Position numbers and translations under genes: made by a program
Assembly (NCBI GenBank): GCA_030524545.1
Contig: JAUNGM010000037.1
Coordinates: 1-37,145 of the forward strand
Length of the DNA stretch: 37,145 nucleotides
Direction of reading: 5' to 3'
Source: Eubacteriales bacterium
Lineage (GTDB): Bacteria > Bacillota > Clostridia > Lachnospirales > Lachnospiraceae
In this document: positions 1 through 8,968 of the stretch, one piece after another
How positions within the stretch are numbered: the stretch's first letter is position 1
Layout of the letters: each line of letters begins with the position of its first letter
Notes under the pieces: generated by a model
Seen by the model: only the letters and a program-made list of their open reading frames with translations
Database searches by the model: none
Told to the model about the DNA's origin: nothing

Positions 1-312
1 CTCTGGTCTGACGAACAGAAATCACATATAAGGTTATGCATGAGGGTAAGGCTGCAACCCAAGTCGAAGCCCTATAACTACACGGAATCATGCATGATAA
101 ATGTGGCAGATGGATGGAGAGAAGGAAACGTGTGGTACCTAGGGAGGTCTGTGTGATACGCTCCGAAAAGAGCAACCAACATTGAGAAGTGTTGCTGAAC
201 ACACAGAAGTCAGCAGAGGTCATAGTAGCCAAATAGAACAAGTTTTATTCGAGGTGAAGGACTGAATCAGTAGGAGTCTTGAGTATGACCGAGAAAGGAG
301 GAATGACCGCTC

Positions 313-1702
313 ATGACAGAAAACACAAGCAGTGGCTGTTCGCAAAGAGATAGTGCGGAACATGAAGGGTATGCGAAAGCGTCAAGGTCGTTCAATCGGA
401 TATGGAAAGAAAGAGACAGTGCACAGCCGAAGCTCTTGGAAGCGATTCTGTACAAAGATAATCTTAACAGAGCGTACAAAAGGGTGAAAGCAAACAAAGG
501 AGCGGCAGGTATTGATGGAATGACCATCGAAGAAGCCTTGCCATACCTAAAGGAACATCAACAGGAGCTGATTAACCATATACTTAGGGGAAAATATACT
601 CCATCTCCGGTAAGGAGGGTTGAGATTCCAAAACCAGATGGTGGTGTGCGAAAGCTTGGCATACCAACAGTGATAGACCGTACAATCCAACAGGCAATAA
701 CACAACAGCTAGTGCCAATCTATGAACCATTATTTGCAGAAAACAATTTCGGTTACCGCCCAAATAGGAGCGCAAAAGATGCAATCACAAAGGTCAAGGA
801 ATATGCGGAACAAGGATACACGTATGCGGTAGTTCTTGATTTATCCAAGTACTTTGACACCCTAAACCACGAAATCCTCATAAATCTGCTGAGACGGAAC
901 ATAAAGGACGAACGTGTGGTGCAGCTGATTAAGCGCTACCTGAAAAGCGGTGTAATGGAAAACGGAGTGGTCATGGAAACAAAGGAAGGCTCTGCAAGGC
1001 GGAAATCTGTCGCCACTGCTTGCAAATATCTACCTCAATGAGTTCGACCAAGAATTCTTAAAGAGAGGAGTTCCATGCATCAGATACGCAGATGATATCG
1101 TGCTTCTCGCAAAGAGTAAGCGTGCATCAGAGCGGTTGCTGGAAAGTAGTACAAAATATCTTGAGGAAAAGCTGAGATTAACAGTGAACCGAGGGAAAAG
1201 CCGTACGGTCAGCGTGTTTGCAATCCGAAATTTTAAGTTTCTTGGCTTTGCATTGGGAAGGAACGGAAGCGGGATTTATGTCCGAGTTCATCCAAAGTCA
1301 TGGAAGAAGTTCAAGTCAAAACTGAAAGACCTATCTTCCCGTAGGTCTGTACAGAGTATCAAACCAAGCCTTGAGAAAATCAAAGTGTATGCAAGAGGTT
1401 GGCTGAACTATTACGGAATAGCAAGCATGAAGAACAACATAGATGACATAAATGGATGGCTCTATCACAGAATACGCATGTGTATATGGAAACAATGGAA
1501 ACTACCCAGGACGAGGCGGAGAAATCTCATCAGCTTAGGAGTGGCAGAACACTATGCGACAACCATAGCCTATAGTCGCAGGAAATATTGGTTTATTAGT
1601 AACAATAAGGCTGTGATTTGGGCATTAAACAAAGAAAGACTGATAAACAGTGGTTTTTATGATTTAGCCACAGCCTATCAGTCAGTGCACGTCAACTATT
1701 GA
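313..1702 (+). pseudogene. ltrA: Group II intron reverse transcriptase/maturase, frameshifted
   Basis: This is an LtrA-type intron-encoded protein that would bind, splice and mobilise the surrounding intron. The first frame (313-1041) carries the N-terminal RT blocks, including the NxFGYRPNRS and VLDLSKYFDTLNH segments. The second frame continues with RYADD (about 1084-1098), the catalytic RT motif, and then the maturase X domain with ARGWLNYYG. Between them, near 993-994, the conserved G-S-P-Q-G-G segment reads GS followed by out-of-frame sequence, and restoring two bases recovers LSPLLANIYLNEFD in frame. That points to a 2-nt deletion. An AGGAGG sits just upstream of the ATG at 313. The gene is probably non-functional unless a frameshift occurs during translation. 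The intron could still be mobilised by an RT supplied in trans. Confidence 0.85.
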
Positions 1703-1773
1703 AACCGCCGTGTACCGAACGGTACGCACGGTGGTGTGAGAGGACGGGAGCTAATCACTCCCTCCTACTCGAT
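1703..1773 (+). ncRNA. Group II intron domains V and VI
   Basis: Domain V is the hairpin CCGCCGTGTACC-GAAC-GGTACGCACGGTGG (about 1705-1734), with a GNRA-like loop and a bulged 3' strand. Domain VI follows as GAGGACGGGAG ... CTCCCTCCTACTC, with an unpaired A near the 3' side as expected for the branch point. The intron ends at about GAT, 1771-1773. The ribozyme core at this end looks intact even though the RT is frameshifted. Confidence 0.75.
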
Positions 1774-1780
1774 TATAAAA

Positions 1781-1803
1781 CTTTTGGACTTTTTGTCCAG
1801 AAG
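1781..1803 (+). repeat. Dispersed 23-nt palindrome, copy 1
   Basis: The element is CTTTTGGAC, a TTTTT loop, then GTCCAGAAG. The 9-bp stem has one G-T wobble. It lies between the end of the group II intron and the ribosome binding site of the gene at 1818. Identical or loop-inverted copies occur at 2255, 4733, 9164 and 9323. Confidence 0.9.
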
Positions 1804-1817
1804 TGGAAGGAGGTCAG

Positions 1818-2243
1818 ATGAAAAAGAGGGAATTTCAGAAAAAAACAACAGCGCAACTATTGAAAAGGCTGGCGACGGTCTGTGAGGAATTGGGGGAGAA
1901 TCCCAATATTACAGTATCGTCAAAATTCCATAGTTCCTATTTCAAGCTGAGGAAGGATTACAACCTGATACAGATTTCTGTCAAGCAGACCGGGGAGCTT
2001 AGCTACCAGCTTACGGATATGCTGGGCAGCACTGGCGGGAAGCAGATTTATTATGAATATGGTGAGAACGATGATTTTACACGCATTATAGAAAAGTTCT
2101 CTGATGATTTTGCAAGGCTTTATAAAGATTTCCTGTTATCCGGCACACTGCATGATTTCTGTGACATAAAGCTGTCCTATGGGGAAGATGCAGGCGCAGG
2201 ACTGGAAGAATACGAATCCTGTATCCGTTCAGGGTGCTTATAG
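1818..2243 (+). CDS. Conserved-looking ICE hypothetical protein (141 aa)
   Basis: The ATG at 1818 is preceded by GGAAGGAGGT at a good distance. It is preferred over a GTG five codons upstream that lies inside the ribosome-binding region. The product is soluble and mixed-charge, starting MKKREFQKKTTAQLLKRLATVCEELG, with no signal peptide or membrane segment. I do not recognise a named domain. It is the first gene after the intron and precedes pcfB and virD4, so it probably belongs to the transfer operon. One palindrome copy precedes it and another follows its stop codon. The intron inserted upstream may interrupt its original leader without touching the coding sequence. Confidence 0.75.
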   Translation: MKKREFQKKTTAQLLKRLATVCEELGENPNITVSSKFHSSYFKLRKDYNLIQISVKQTGELSYQLTDMLGSTGGKQIYYEYGENDDFTRIIEKFSDDFARLYKDFLLSGTLHDFCDIKLSYGEDAGAGLEEYESCIRSGCL

Positions 2244-2254
2244 GATAAAAACAG

Positions 2255-2277
2255 CTTTTGGACTTTTTGTCCAGAAG
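2255..2277 (+). repeat. Dispersed 23-nt palindrome, copy 2
   Basis: The sequence is identical to copy 1, with a TTTTT loop. It starts 12 bases after the stop codon of the upstream gene. A Shine-Dalgarno-like AAAGGAG (2281-2287) begins 4 bases after the palindrome. Confidence 0.9.
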
Positions 2278-2292
2278 CGGAAAGGAGAGAAT

Positions 2293-2331
2293 ATGAAATA
2301 TCTGATTCACAGGCTGTACGTCCCACCCTGA
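2293..2331 (+). CDS. Possible 12-aa leader peptide upstream of pcfB
   Basis: AAAGGAG at 2281-2287 is well placed for an ATG at 2293, which opens a frame of 12 residues (MKYLIHRLYVPP) before TGA. The pcfB start lies 37 bases after this stop. Such an arrangement could serve translational coupling or leader control. The frame is too short for any coding statistics, and the ribosome binding site alone supports it. Confidence 0.25.
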   Translation: MKYLIHRLYVPP

Positions 2332-2367
2332 CGGGGGTACAGCAATCTAAGAAGAAGGAGGAAAACC

Positions 2368-2844
2368 ATGCAGGAGGAAGTGACACAGAAAACGATTGCC
2401 CTTGTGTTCAAATCTTCCCGGCTGACTGCCGACGTGCTGAAAAAAGCTATGAAGATGTATCTGGAACACCGGAAACAGGGAAAGCAGATGCCGCATGGAA
2501 AAATATCAGTGAAAGAGCTGGTCGGTCAGGGTATGGGCGCTTCGAGCATTGAGATTACGGATAACAACATTAAGTCCTTTGAGAGAGTGGCAAAGAAATA
2601 CAATGTACAGTTTGCTGTGAAGAAGGATAAGACAGAAAAGCCGCCGAAGCACATCGTATTGTTTAAGGGCAGGGATGCCGACGTGATTACGCAGGCATTT
2701 AAGGAATTTGTAAAAGTTAATGAGAAAAAGCACAACCGCATCTCCGTAAAGGAGAAGCTGGCGGAGTTCCGGGAACAGCTAGGAAAGGACAAGAACCGGG
2801 AGAGGGCAAGGGAACATTTAAAGGACAGGGGGCAGTCATTATGA
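2368..2844 (+). CDS. pcfB: PcfB family conjugation accessory protein
   Basis: This 158-aa protein matches the PcfB family, which sits just upstream of the VirD4/PcfC coupling protein in Firmicutes conjugation operons. The N-terminal half is alpha/beta and soluble (TADVLKKAMKMYLEHRKQGKQMPHGKISVKEL). The C-terminal 35 residues are highly charged and begin with [14 protein letters not shown] (R124 at base 2737), a module shared with three other proteins in this window. AAGGAGG precedes the ATG. The stop overlaps the virD4 start as ATGA (2841-2844), which implies translational coupling. The likely role is as an adaptor or substrate near the coupling ATPase; its biochemistry is not established from sequence. 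Confidence 0.88.
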   Translation: MQEEVTQKTIALVFKSSRLTADVLKKAMKMYLEHRKQGKQMPHGKISVKELVGQGMGASSIEITDNNIKSFERVAKKYNVQFAVKKDKTEKPPKHIVLFKGRDADVITQAFKEFVKVNEKKHNRISVKEKLAEFREQLGKDKNRERAREHLKDRGQSL

Positions 2845-4682
2845 GTAAAATCGTAGACGGCATTGCCAAAGACTTAAAATCTGTTCCCGAAAAGCTCAAG
2901 GCAAAGACGGGGAATGTAGATAAAAAGAAACTTTTCCTTATGAATCTCCCTTATATGCTTGCCGGGTATTTCTGCGACAAAGTAGCGTGGCTGTGGCGGG
3001 TATCGCCGGGGCAGGACGCTTCCGCAAAGATGATGGCGGTCATGGCGGGGATGGAGGACTTGTTTTCTAACCCGTTACCAAGTTTCCACCCGAAGGATTT
3101 GCTGATAGGCGCAGGATGCGGCATTGCGCTCCGCCTTGTGGTGTATTTTAAAGCCAAGAACGCCAAGAAGTTCCGGCATGGCATGGAGTACGGTTCTGCG
3201 AGGTGGGGTAATGCAAAGGATATTGAGCCTTATGTCGATCCGGTATTTGAGAACAATGTGTTACTCACAGAAACGGAAAGACTGATGATGTCGGGCAGAC
3301 CAAAACAGCCGAAGTATGCGAGGAATAAAAATATCCTTGTTATTGGCGGCTCCGGCTCCGGCAAGACGAGATTTTTTGTAAAACCGAACCTGATGCAGAT
3401 GCACTCATCGTATGTTGTTACTGATCCAAAGGGGACAGTGTTAGTAGAGTGCGGAAAAATGCTTTTAAAGAACAATTACCGGGTAAAAGTGCTGAATACC
3501 ATTAACTTCAAGAAGTCCATGCACTACAATCCTCTCGTTTATATCCGGAGCGAGAAGGATATTTTGAAACTCGTAAACACAATCATTTTAAACACCAAAG
3601 GGGAGGGACAGCAATCCGGCGAAGATTTTTGGGTGAAAGCCGAAAAGCTCTATTACACCGCACTGATCGGGTACATCTGGTATGAGTGCGTGGAGGAAGA
3701 ACAGAATTTCACTACATTGCTTGACATGATAAATGCCAGTGAAGCAAGGGAGGATGATGAGGAATTTAAAAATCCCGTTGATTTGATGTTCGATGAGCTG
3801 GAGGAAAGAGAGCCGGAGCATTTTGCGGTAAAGCAGTATAAAAAATACAAACTGGCGGCGGGCAAGACAGCGAAAAGCATTTTAATTAGCTGTGGCGCAC
3901 GTTTAGCCCCTTTTGACATCAAGGAGCTGCGTGACCTGACAAGCTATGACGAGCTTCAGCTTGATATGATCGGAGATGAAAAGACAGCGCTGTTTGTCAT
4001 TATCTCCGATACCGATGACACATTCAACTTTATCGTGTCAATTATGTACACGCAGCTTTTCAATCTGCTCTGTGACAGGGCGGACGATGTGTATCATGGC
4101 AGGCTGCCCGTTCATGTGCGCTGCCTACTCGATGAGTTTGCAAACATCGGGCAGATACCAAAGTTTGAGAAGCTGATTGCAACAATCCGGAGCCGGGAAA
4201 TATCAGCTTCCATAATCTTGCAGTCGAAGTCGCAGCTCAAAGCGATTTATAAGGATAACGCCGACACCATAGAAGGGAATTGTGATACCACCTTATTCCT
4301 CGGAGGGAAGGAAAAGACCACTCTAAAAGAGATGGCGGAAATTTTGGGTAAGGAAACGATAGACCTTTACAATACCTCTGACACAAGGGGTACGTCGCAG
4401 TCCTACGGTCTGAACTACCAAAAGACCGGGAAAGAGCTGATGAGCCAGGACGAGATTGCGGTCATGGATGGAGGGAAATGCATCATGCAGCTTAGAGGGG
4501 TAAGACCTTTCTTCTCCAATAAGTTTGACATTACAAAGCACAAGCAGTACCGCCTTCTGTCCGATTTTGATGACAAGAACGCCTTAGACATTGAAAAATA
4601 TGTAAAGAACCTGTGCAAAGCAAGAGTCAGGGACAATGACACCGTTGATGAGGTGGAAGATGCGGGCGTGATTGAAGTATGA
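2841..4682 (+). CDS. VirD4/PcfC-type coupling ATPase (CD1115-like)
   Basis: This 613-aa type IV secretion coupling protein would link the relaxosome to the mating channel and pump the DNA strand. Two hydrophobic segments lie near residues 34-55 and 87-103, followed by the cytosolic motor. Walker A is GGSGSGKT at residues 169-176 (K175). Walker B is LLDEFANIGQIP with D431-E432. The ILQSKSQL and DTTLFLGGKE segments that follow are typical of VirD4/TraG. The length is normal. The start overlaps the pcfB stop. A non-coding stretch with a palindrome follows, so this gene probably ends the first transcription sub-unit. Confidence 0.93.
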   Translation: MSKIVDGIAKDLKSVPEKLKAKTGNVDKKKLFLMNLPYMLAGYFCDKVAWLWRVSPGQDASAKMMAVMAGMEDLFSNPLPSFHPKDLLIGAGCGIALRLVVYFKAKNAKKFRHGMEYGSARWGNAKDIEPYVDPVFENNVLLTETERLMMSGRPKQPKYARNKNILVIGGSGSGKTRFFVKPNLMQMHSSYVVTDPKGTVLVECGKMLLKNNYRVKVLNTINFKKSMHYNPLVYIRSEKDILKLVNTIILNTKGEGQQSGEDFWVKAEKLYYTALIGYIWYECVEEEQNFTTLLDMINASEAREDDEEFKNPVDLMFDELEEREPEHFAVKQYKKYKLAAGKTAKSILISCGARLAPFDIKELRDLTSYDELQLDMIGDEKTALFVIISDTDDTFNFIVSIMYTQLFNLLCDRADDVYHGRLPVHVRCLLDEFANIGQIPKFEKLIATIRSREISASIILQSKSQLKAIYKDNADTIEGNCDTTLFLGGKEKTTLKEMAEILGKETIDLYNTSDTRGTSQSYGLNYQKTGKELMSQDEIAVMDGGKCIMQLRGVRPFFSNKFDITKHKQYRLLSDFDDKNALDIEKYVKNLCKARVRDNDTVDEVEDAGVIEV

Positions 4683-4732
4683 CAACTGAATATTGAAAAA
4701 CTGAATATGGAACCCGTCAACCAGCTACAAAA

Positions 4733-4755
4733 CTTTTGGACAAAAAGTCCAGAAG
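4733..4755 (+). repeat. Dispersed 23-nt palindrome, copy 3 (loop inverted)
   Basis: It has the same stem as copies 1 and 2, with an AAAAA loop in place of TTTTT. It lies 50 bases after the virD4 stop and just upstream of a CGGAG ribosome binding site and the small frame at 4772. Confidence 0.9.
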
Positions 4756-4771
4756 TGGAACGGAGTTTTGA

Positions 4772-4942
4772 ATGTACTTGGGAAAGGACAAAACAAAGCA
4801 CCCGGCACAGCCAATCGCCAAACTGAATGTGCCGGATGCCCACAGAGTTCTTCCTAAAGGATTGCCCTGTCTTTATCTTACCATAAGGCAGGGCATTTTA
4901 ACACGAAAAACTCTTTCAGAAACCAGACAAAAATTTTTTTAG
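4772..4942 (+). CDS. Small unrecognised ORF (56 aa)
   Basis: An ATG at 4772 follows CGGAG with 6-base spacing, directly after a palindrome copy as for the genes at 1818 and 2293. The predicted peptide starts MYLGKDKTKHPAQPIAKLNV and is basic, with no obvious signal or membrane segment. A terminator-like hairpin (4863-4899) lies inside its second half, which argues that the 3' part is regulatory RNA or that the ORF is a leader. I do not recognise a family. It sits between virD4 and the Maff2-type gene. Confidence 0.35.
   Translation: MYLGKDKTKHPAQPIAKLNVPDAHRVLPKGLPCLYLTIRQGILTRKTLSETRQKFF
4863..4899 (+). terminator. Terminator-like hairpin between virD4 and the Maff2 gene
   Basis: TGCCCTG (4863-4869) pairs with CAGGGCA (4889-4895), and the helix extends inward through CTT/AAGG with one wobble. 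A short T run follows (4896-4899). The tract is weak, so partial termination or attenuation before the mating-channel genes is more likely than a complete stop. Confidence 0.5.
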
Positions 4943-4960
4943 AAAGAAAGAGGTAGAAAC

Positions 4961-5176
4961 ATGGCATTTTTTACAACAGCGGTAACAGGATTAAAGACAG
5001 TCGTAACAGCAATCGGAGCAGGCGTGGGCGTATGGGGCGTCATTAACCTTCTGGAAGGCTACGGAAATGATAATCCGGGTGCAAAATCACAGGGAATTAA
5101 GCAGCTTATGAGTGGAGGGGGCATTATCATTGTGGCGCAGACGGTGATCCCACAGCTCTCCAGCCTGTTTTCATAA
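4961..5176 (+). CDS. Maff2 family small membrane protein
   Basis: This 71-aa protein consists mostly of two hydrophobic segments (about residues 10-30 and 50-66) separated by GNDNPGAKSQGIKQLM. It matches the Maff2-type proteins found just before the VirB6-like gene in Clostridia ICEs. The layout resembles a VirB2-like pilin or small channel subunit, but that role is inferred from position and topology. The ATG follows AGAAAGAGG. Only 5 bases separate its stop from the next start. Confidence 0.85.
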   Translation: MAFFTTAVTGLKTVVTAIGAGVGVWGVINLLEGYGNDNPGAKSQGIKQLMSGGGIIIVAQTVIPQLSSLFS

Positions 5177-5181
5177 GATAA

Positions 5182-6054
5182 ATGGGCGGCATCATAGACA
5201 AAATCACTGATTTCATAAAGGAGATGCTGCAAGGGTGGGTGCTTAGCAACCTTGATACCATGTTCTCTGATGTCAATGATAAGGTCGGGACGATTGCGGG
5301 GGAGGTCAGCAAGACACCCAGCACATGGAACTCCGGCATATTCAGCATGATACGGACGCTTTCGGAGAACGTGGTAGTACCCATAGCAGGCATGATAATC
5401 AGTTTTGTGCTGATCTATGAGCTGATAACAATGGTAATCGACAAAAACAATATGCATGACTTTGATACAAGCCTGTTCTTCCGTTTTCTATTTAAGGCTT
5501 GTATCGCTGTCATGCTTCTTTCCAAGACCTTTGATATAGTCATGGCGGTGTTTGACGTGGGAAGCCATGTGGTGACACAGGCGGCATCTTCCATATCAGG
5601 CTCCACAAGCCTTGACGTTCAGGCTACCCTTACAACCATGTTCAACAATCAGATTGACACGATGGGGATAGGGGAGCTTATCGGTCTTGGTCTGGAAACT
5701 ATGGTAATCAGCTTATGTATGAAAATCATGTCCGTCCTCATCACCGTCATTTTATATGGGCGCATGATTGAAATATACCTTTATGTGTCAGTTGCGCCAA
5801 TCCCGGCAGCGACAGTTACCAACCGGGAATGGGGTACAATCGGGACAAATTATTTAAAAGGGCTTGTCGCACTTGCGTTTCAGGGGTTCTTTATCATGGT
5901 GTGCGTGGCGATTTATGCTGTGCTTGTGGCGAGTGTCGCAGTGGCGGGAAATTTACACAGCGCATTGTGGTCGGTGGCGGCATATACCGTAATCCTCTGT
6001 TTCAGCTTATTCAAGACAGGTTCATCATCAAAATCCATTTTCAATGCCCACTAA
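5182..6054 (+). CDS. VirB6-like polytopic membrane protein (CD0415/CD1112 type)
   Basis: This 290-aa protein has an N-terminal amphipathic part and about five to six hydrophobic segments, including VVVPIAGMIISFVLIYELITMVI, FLFKACIAVMLLS, ETMVISLCMKIMSVLITVILYG and GLVALAFQGFFIMVCVAIYAVLVASVAVA. It would form part of the inner-membrane pore of the mating channel. The start at 5182 has a poor ribosome binding site but lies 5 bases after the upstream stop, so it is probably translated by coupling. It is followed by prgI and virB4 in the usual order. Confidence 0.85.
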   Translation: MGGIIDKITDFIKEMLQGWVLSNLDTMFSDVNDKVGTIAGEVSKTPSTWNSGIFSMIRTLSENVVVPIAGMIISFVLIYELITMVIDKNNMHDFDTSLFFRFLFKACIAVMLLSKTFDIVMAVFDVGSHVVTQAASSISGSTSLDVQATLTTMFNNQIDTMGIGELIGLGLETMVISLCMKIMSVLITVILYGRMIEIYLYVSVAPIPAATVTNREWGTIGTNYLKGLVALAFQGFFIMVCVAIYAVLVASVAVAGNLHSALWSVAAYTVILCFSLFKTGSSSKSIFNAH

Positions 6055-6114
6055 ATACAGCGGATTTATGGAAGCCGCTGGTTTGGCGGGCATTGCCCAC
6101 GAAAGGAGCAGACT

Positions 6115-6522
6115 ATGGCAATATCAGTACCAGTGCCGAAAGACCTGAGTGGAATCAAGACAAAAGTAGCGTTGAACCTTACCAAAAGGCAGATTATCTG
6201 CTTTTCGGGAGCTGCCCTTGTGGGCGTACCCTTATATTTCCTTACCAAAGGGGTATTGGGGACACAGGGGGCGGCGCTTATCATGGTGGGCGCAATGCTG
6301 CCATTCTTCTTTTTGGCAATGTATGAAAAAGACGGTTTCCCGGCAGAGAAGATTTTATACTTCATGCTCCGGCAGAAGATACTCACGCCGGGAATCAGAC
6401 CGTATAAATCGGAAAACCTCTACAAGCAGTTGGAGGAACGGGAAAGAATCAGGAGGGAGGTATGTTTCCTTGAACAAAAAGCAAAAGGCGGTGGCGGCAA
6501 AGCCAAAACCGCAGGAAAATAA
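6115..6522 (+). CDS. prgI: PrgI family membrane protein
   Basis: This 135-aa protein starts MAISVPVPKDLSGIKTKVALNLTKRQ, typical of PrgI. Two adjacent hydrophobic segments follow (about residues 28-44 and 48-67). PrgI proteins sit next to VirB4 and fill a VirB3-like position in Gram-positive type IV secretion systems. GAAAGGAG precedes the ATG. The last 53 bases overlap the start of virB4 in another frame, so the two genes are translationally linked. Confidence 0.9.
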   Translation: MAISVPVPKDLSGIKTKVALNLTKRQIICFSGAALVGVPLYFLTKGVLGTQGAALIMVGAMLPFFFLAMYEKDGFPAEKILYFMLRQKILTPGIRPYKSENLYKQLEERERIRREVCFLEQKAKGGGGKAKTAGK

Positions 6523-8968
6523 GCGGTTACCGGAAAAGTCGGGACTGACTTTTTCGGAAAAGAAACGTCTGGCGGAGCTTCGGCGTGTCCTTGCCGGGAA
6601 CAGCAGGGAGCAGGCAAAGCCGGACACCGCACAGAAAACCATTACATTCAAAAAAATGTACCGGGACGGCATCTGTCAGGTGGCGGACAATTATTATACG
6701 AAAATGGTGGAGTTTTACGACATTAACTATGACTTGCTGGAGGTGGAGGATCAGGCGGATATTCTGGAAGAATACAGCAAGCTCATTAACTATTTCGATC
6801 CGTCCATAAAGTTCCAGTTGTTTTTATTTAACAGGCAGGTCAGCGAGCAGGCTCTTGCGGAACAGTTCGACATTCCTCTGTAGGAGGATGATTTTGACGA
6901 TATTCGTGACGAGTACACGCAGATGTTAAAGCACCAGTCGGCAAAGGGCAACAACGGTATCATCAAGTCCAAGTACCTGATTTTCGGTGTGGAAAGCACC
7001 GGGTACAGGGAAGCCAAAAGCAAGCTGAACAATATCGAGAAAGACGTGATACACAATTTAAACAATATCGGCACAAACGCCAGAGGTCTTGACGGGAAGG
7101 AAAGGCTGCGTATTCTGCATGAGTATTTCAATCAGGGTACAATGGAGCCTTTCCGTTTTTCGTTTAAGGAGCTGTCAGAATCTGGGAAGTCGGTCAAAGA
7201 CTATATTGCGCCGCCGGGGTTTGACTTCCGTTATCCAAGCCGCTTTAAGTCCGGCAGCATTTACGGGAGCGTGTCTTACCTTGACATGATTGCGCCGAAG
7301 TTTACGGACGAGATGGTAAAGAAGCTGCTGGATATTGATGATAACCTTACCCTTACCATGCATATGCAGACCATTGATCCGGTGGAAGCAATCAAGATGA
7401 TAAAACGTGCGCTCACCGACATTCAGAAAATGAAGATTGAGGAACAGAAGAAAGCAGTCCGGAGCGGCTACGATATGGACATTCTGCCTACGGACATCGT
7501 GACCTATGAAAAGGATACGCTGGATTTACTTGACGATCTGAACACAAGCAACCAGAAACTTATCAAGATGACCTTTCTCATTACCTGTTATGGGAGGACG
7601 AAACGGGAGCTTGAGAACCTGACGCAGAGGGTGTCCGGCATTATTCAGCAGGCAAACTGTAACTTGCGGTGTTTGCAGTATTTACAGGAACAGGGGTTAA
7701 TGGCAAGTGCGCCGATTGGCTGTAACGAAGTGGGGATTGAAAGGAACCTTACCACGAAAAGCACCGCTGTCCTTGTGCCATTCTGCACACAGGAGCTTTT
7801 CATGCCAGCACCCGCCATTTACTATGGTCTGAACGCACTTTCCAACAACATGATTATGGCAGACCGGAAAAGGCTGCGTACACCGAATGGCGTGATTTTA
7901 GGCACACCCGGAAGCGGTAAATCATTCAGCGCAAAACGTGAGATTTTGTCCTGTTTCCTTATCACAAAGGACGATATTATTGTCTGCGATCCGGAGGGCG
8001 AGTATTTCCCGCTGGTGCAGGCGCTTCATGGGCAGGTGGTAAGGCTTGCCACCAATTCAAAAGATTTCCTTAACCCGATGGACATTCAGCTCTCCCATAA
8101 AGGGGATAAGGAGGCGCTCAAATTAAAGAGCGATTTCCTGATTACCCTGTGTGACCTGATAGCCGGAGGCAAGGACGGTCTGGAAAATGACGAGAAGGGC
8201 ATCATTGATACCTGTATCAAGCATATCTATGACGGGTATTTCAAGCACCCGAAGCCGGAGAATATGCCCATACTGGAAGATTTGTATAATGCGCTGTTAA
8301 AGTATGAGCCGAGGGACGTTGCGCCGGAGATGCAGAGGGAAGCGAAGCAGAAGGCGGTACGGATTGCCAACAGCCTTGTGCTGTATGTGCATGGCTCGCA
8401 GAATTATTTCAACCACCGTACTAACGTGGATTCCCATAACCGGATCATGTGCTTTGACATTCGTGACTTGGGAAACCAGTTAAAAGAGATTGGGATGTTG
8501 ATTGTGCAGGATGCGGTCTGGAACAGGGTGTCGCAGAACCGGGAGCGCAAAATTGCCACAAGATATTACTGTGATGAGTTCCATTTGCTTTTGAAAGAAA
8601 AGCAGACCGCCATTTACTCGGTGGAGATTTGGAAAAGGTTCCGGAAATGGGGCGGAATCCCAACAGGACTGACACAAAACGTGGGCGATTTTCTGAAATC
8701 GGAGGAAATCGAGGGCATCTTGGGGAACAGCGATTTTGTGTACCTGTTAAACCAGAACGCCAAAGACCAGCATATTTTAGCAGATAAGTTAGGACTGTCA
8801 GAAAAACAGCTCATGCACGTCACCAATTCCGAACCGGGAAGCGGTCTGATACTGTTTGATAACGTGGTTATCCCGTTCGTGGATAAGTACCCGGTAGATA
8901 CAAAGACTTATGCGATTATGAACACGAAGCCGGAGGAATCAGTGAAAAAGGAAGATGAGGACAGTTAA
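6470..8968 (+). pseudogene. virB4: VirB4-like conjugation ATPase with in-frame amber codon
   Basis: Read through the stop, this is an 832-codon VirB4 ATPase that powers the type IV secretion channel. The TTG at 6470 with AGGGAGG (6454-6460) is the likely start. A TAG at 6881-6883 (codon 138) lies in the same frame as the rest of the gene. Flanking sequence reads FDIPL-stop-EDDFDDIRDEY without any frame change, so a CAG to TAG change is the simplest explanation. The downstream part (first ATG at 6923, 681 aa) keeps Walker A GTPGSGKS (codons 478-485) and Walker B YYCDEFHLLL (D702-E703). Reinitiation at 6923 would yield a protein lacking the first 151 residues. The gene could also be a real two-gene split. 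Confidence 0.85.

Larger units (their letters stand above)
1..1773 (+). mobile_element. Group II intron, 3' portion (5' end outside window)
   Basis: The first 312 bases contain no long ORF and look like structured intron RNA (domains I to IV). They are followed by a reverse transcriptase/maturase reading frame and then by recognisable domains V and VI ending near 1773. The 5' GUGYG-type boundary is not visible, so the intron starts before base 1. The exon resumes at about 1774 with ICE sequence immediately upstream of a 23-nt palindrome and an ICE gene, so the intron sits in an intergenic leader of the element rather than inside a gene. The exact 3' end (1773, give or take 2) is inferred from the end of domain VI. 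Confidence 0.85.

Noticed and set aside
5829-6326. 165-codon frame overlapping the VirB6-like and PrgI genes
   Set aside because: It is a shadow of two well-supported genes in other frames, with no family resemblance and no ribosome binding site.
6923-8968. Treating the 681-codon frame as the complete virB4 gene
   Set aside because: The coding sequence upstream of the TAG is in the same frame and continues the family pattern. No ribosome binding site of note lies before 6923, so it is the rear part of an interrupted gene.
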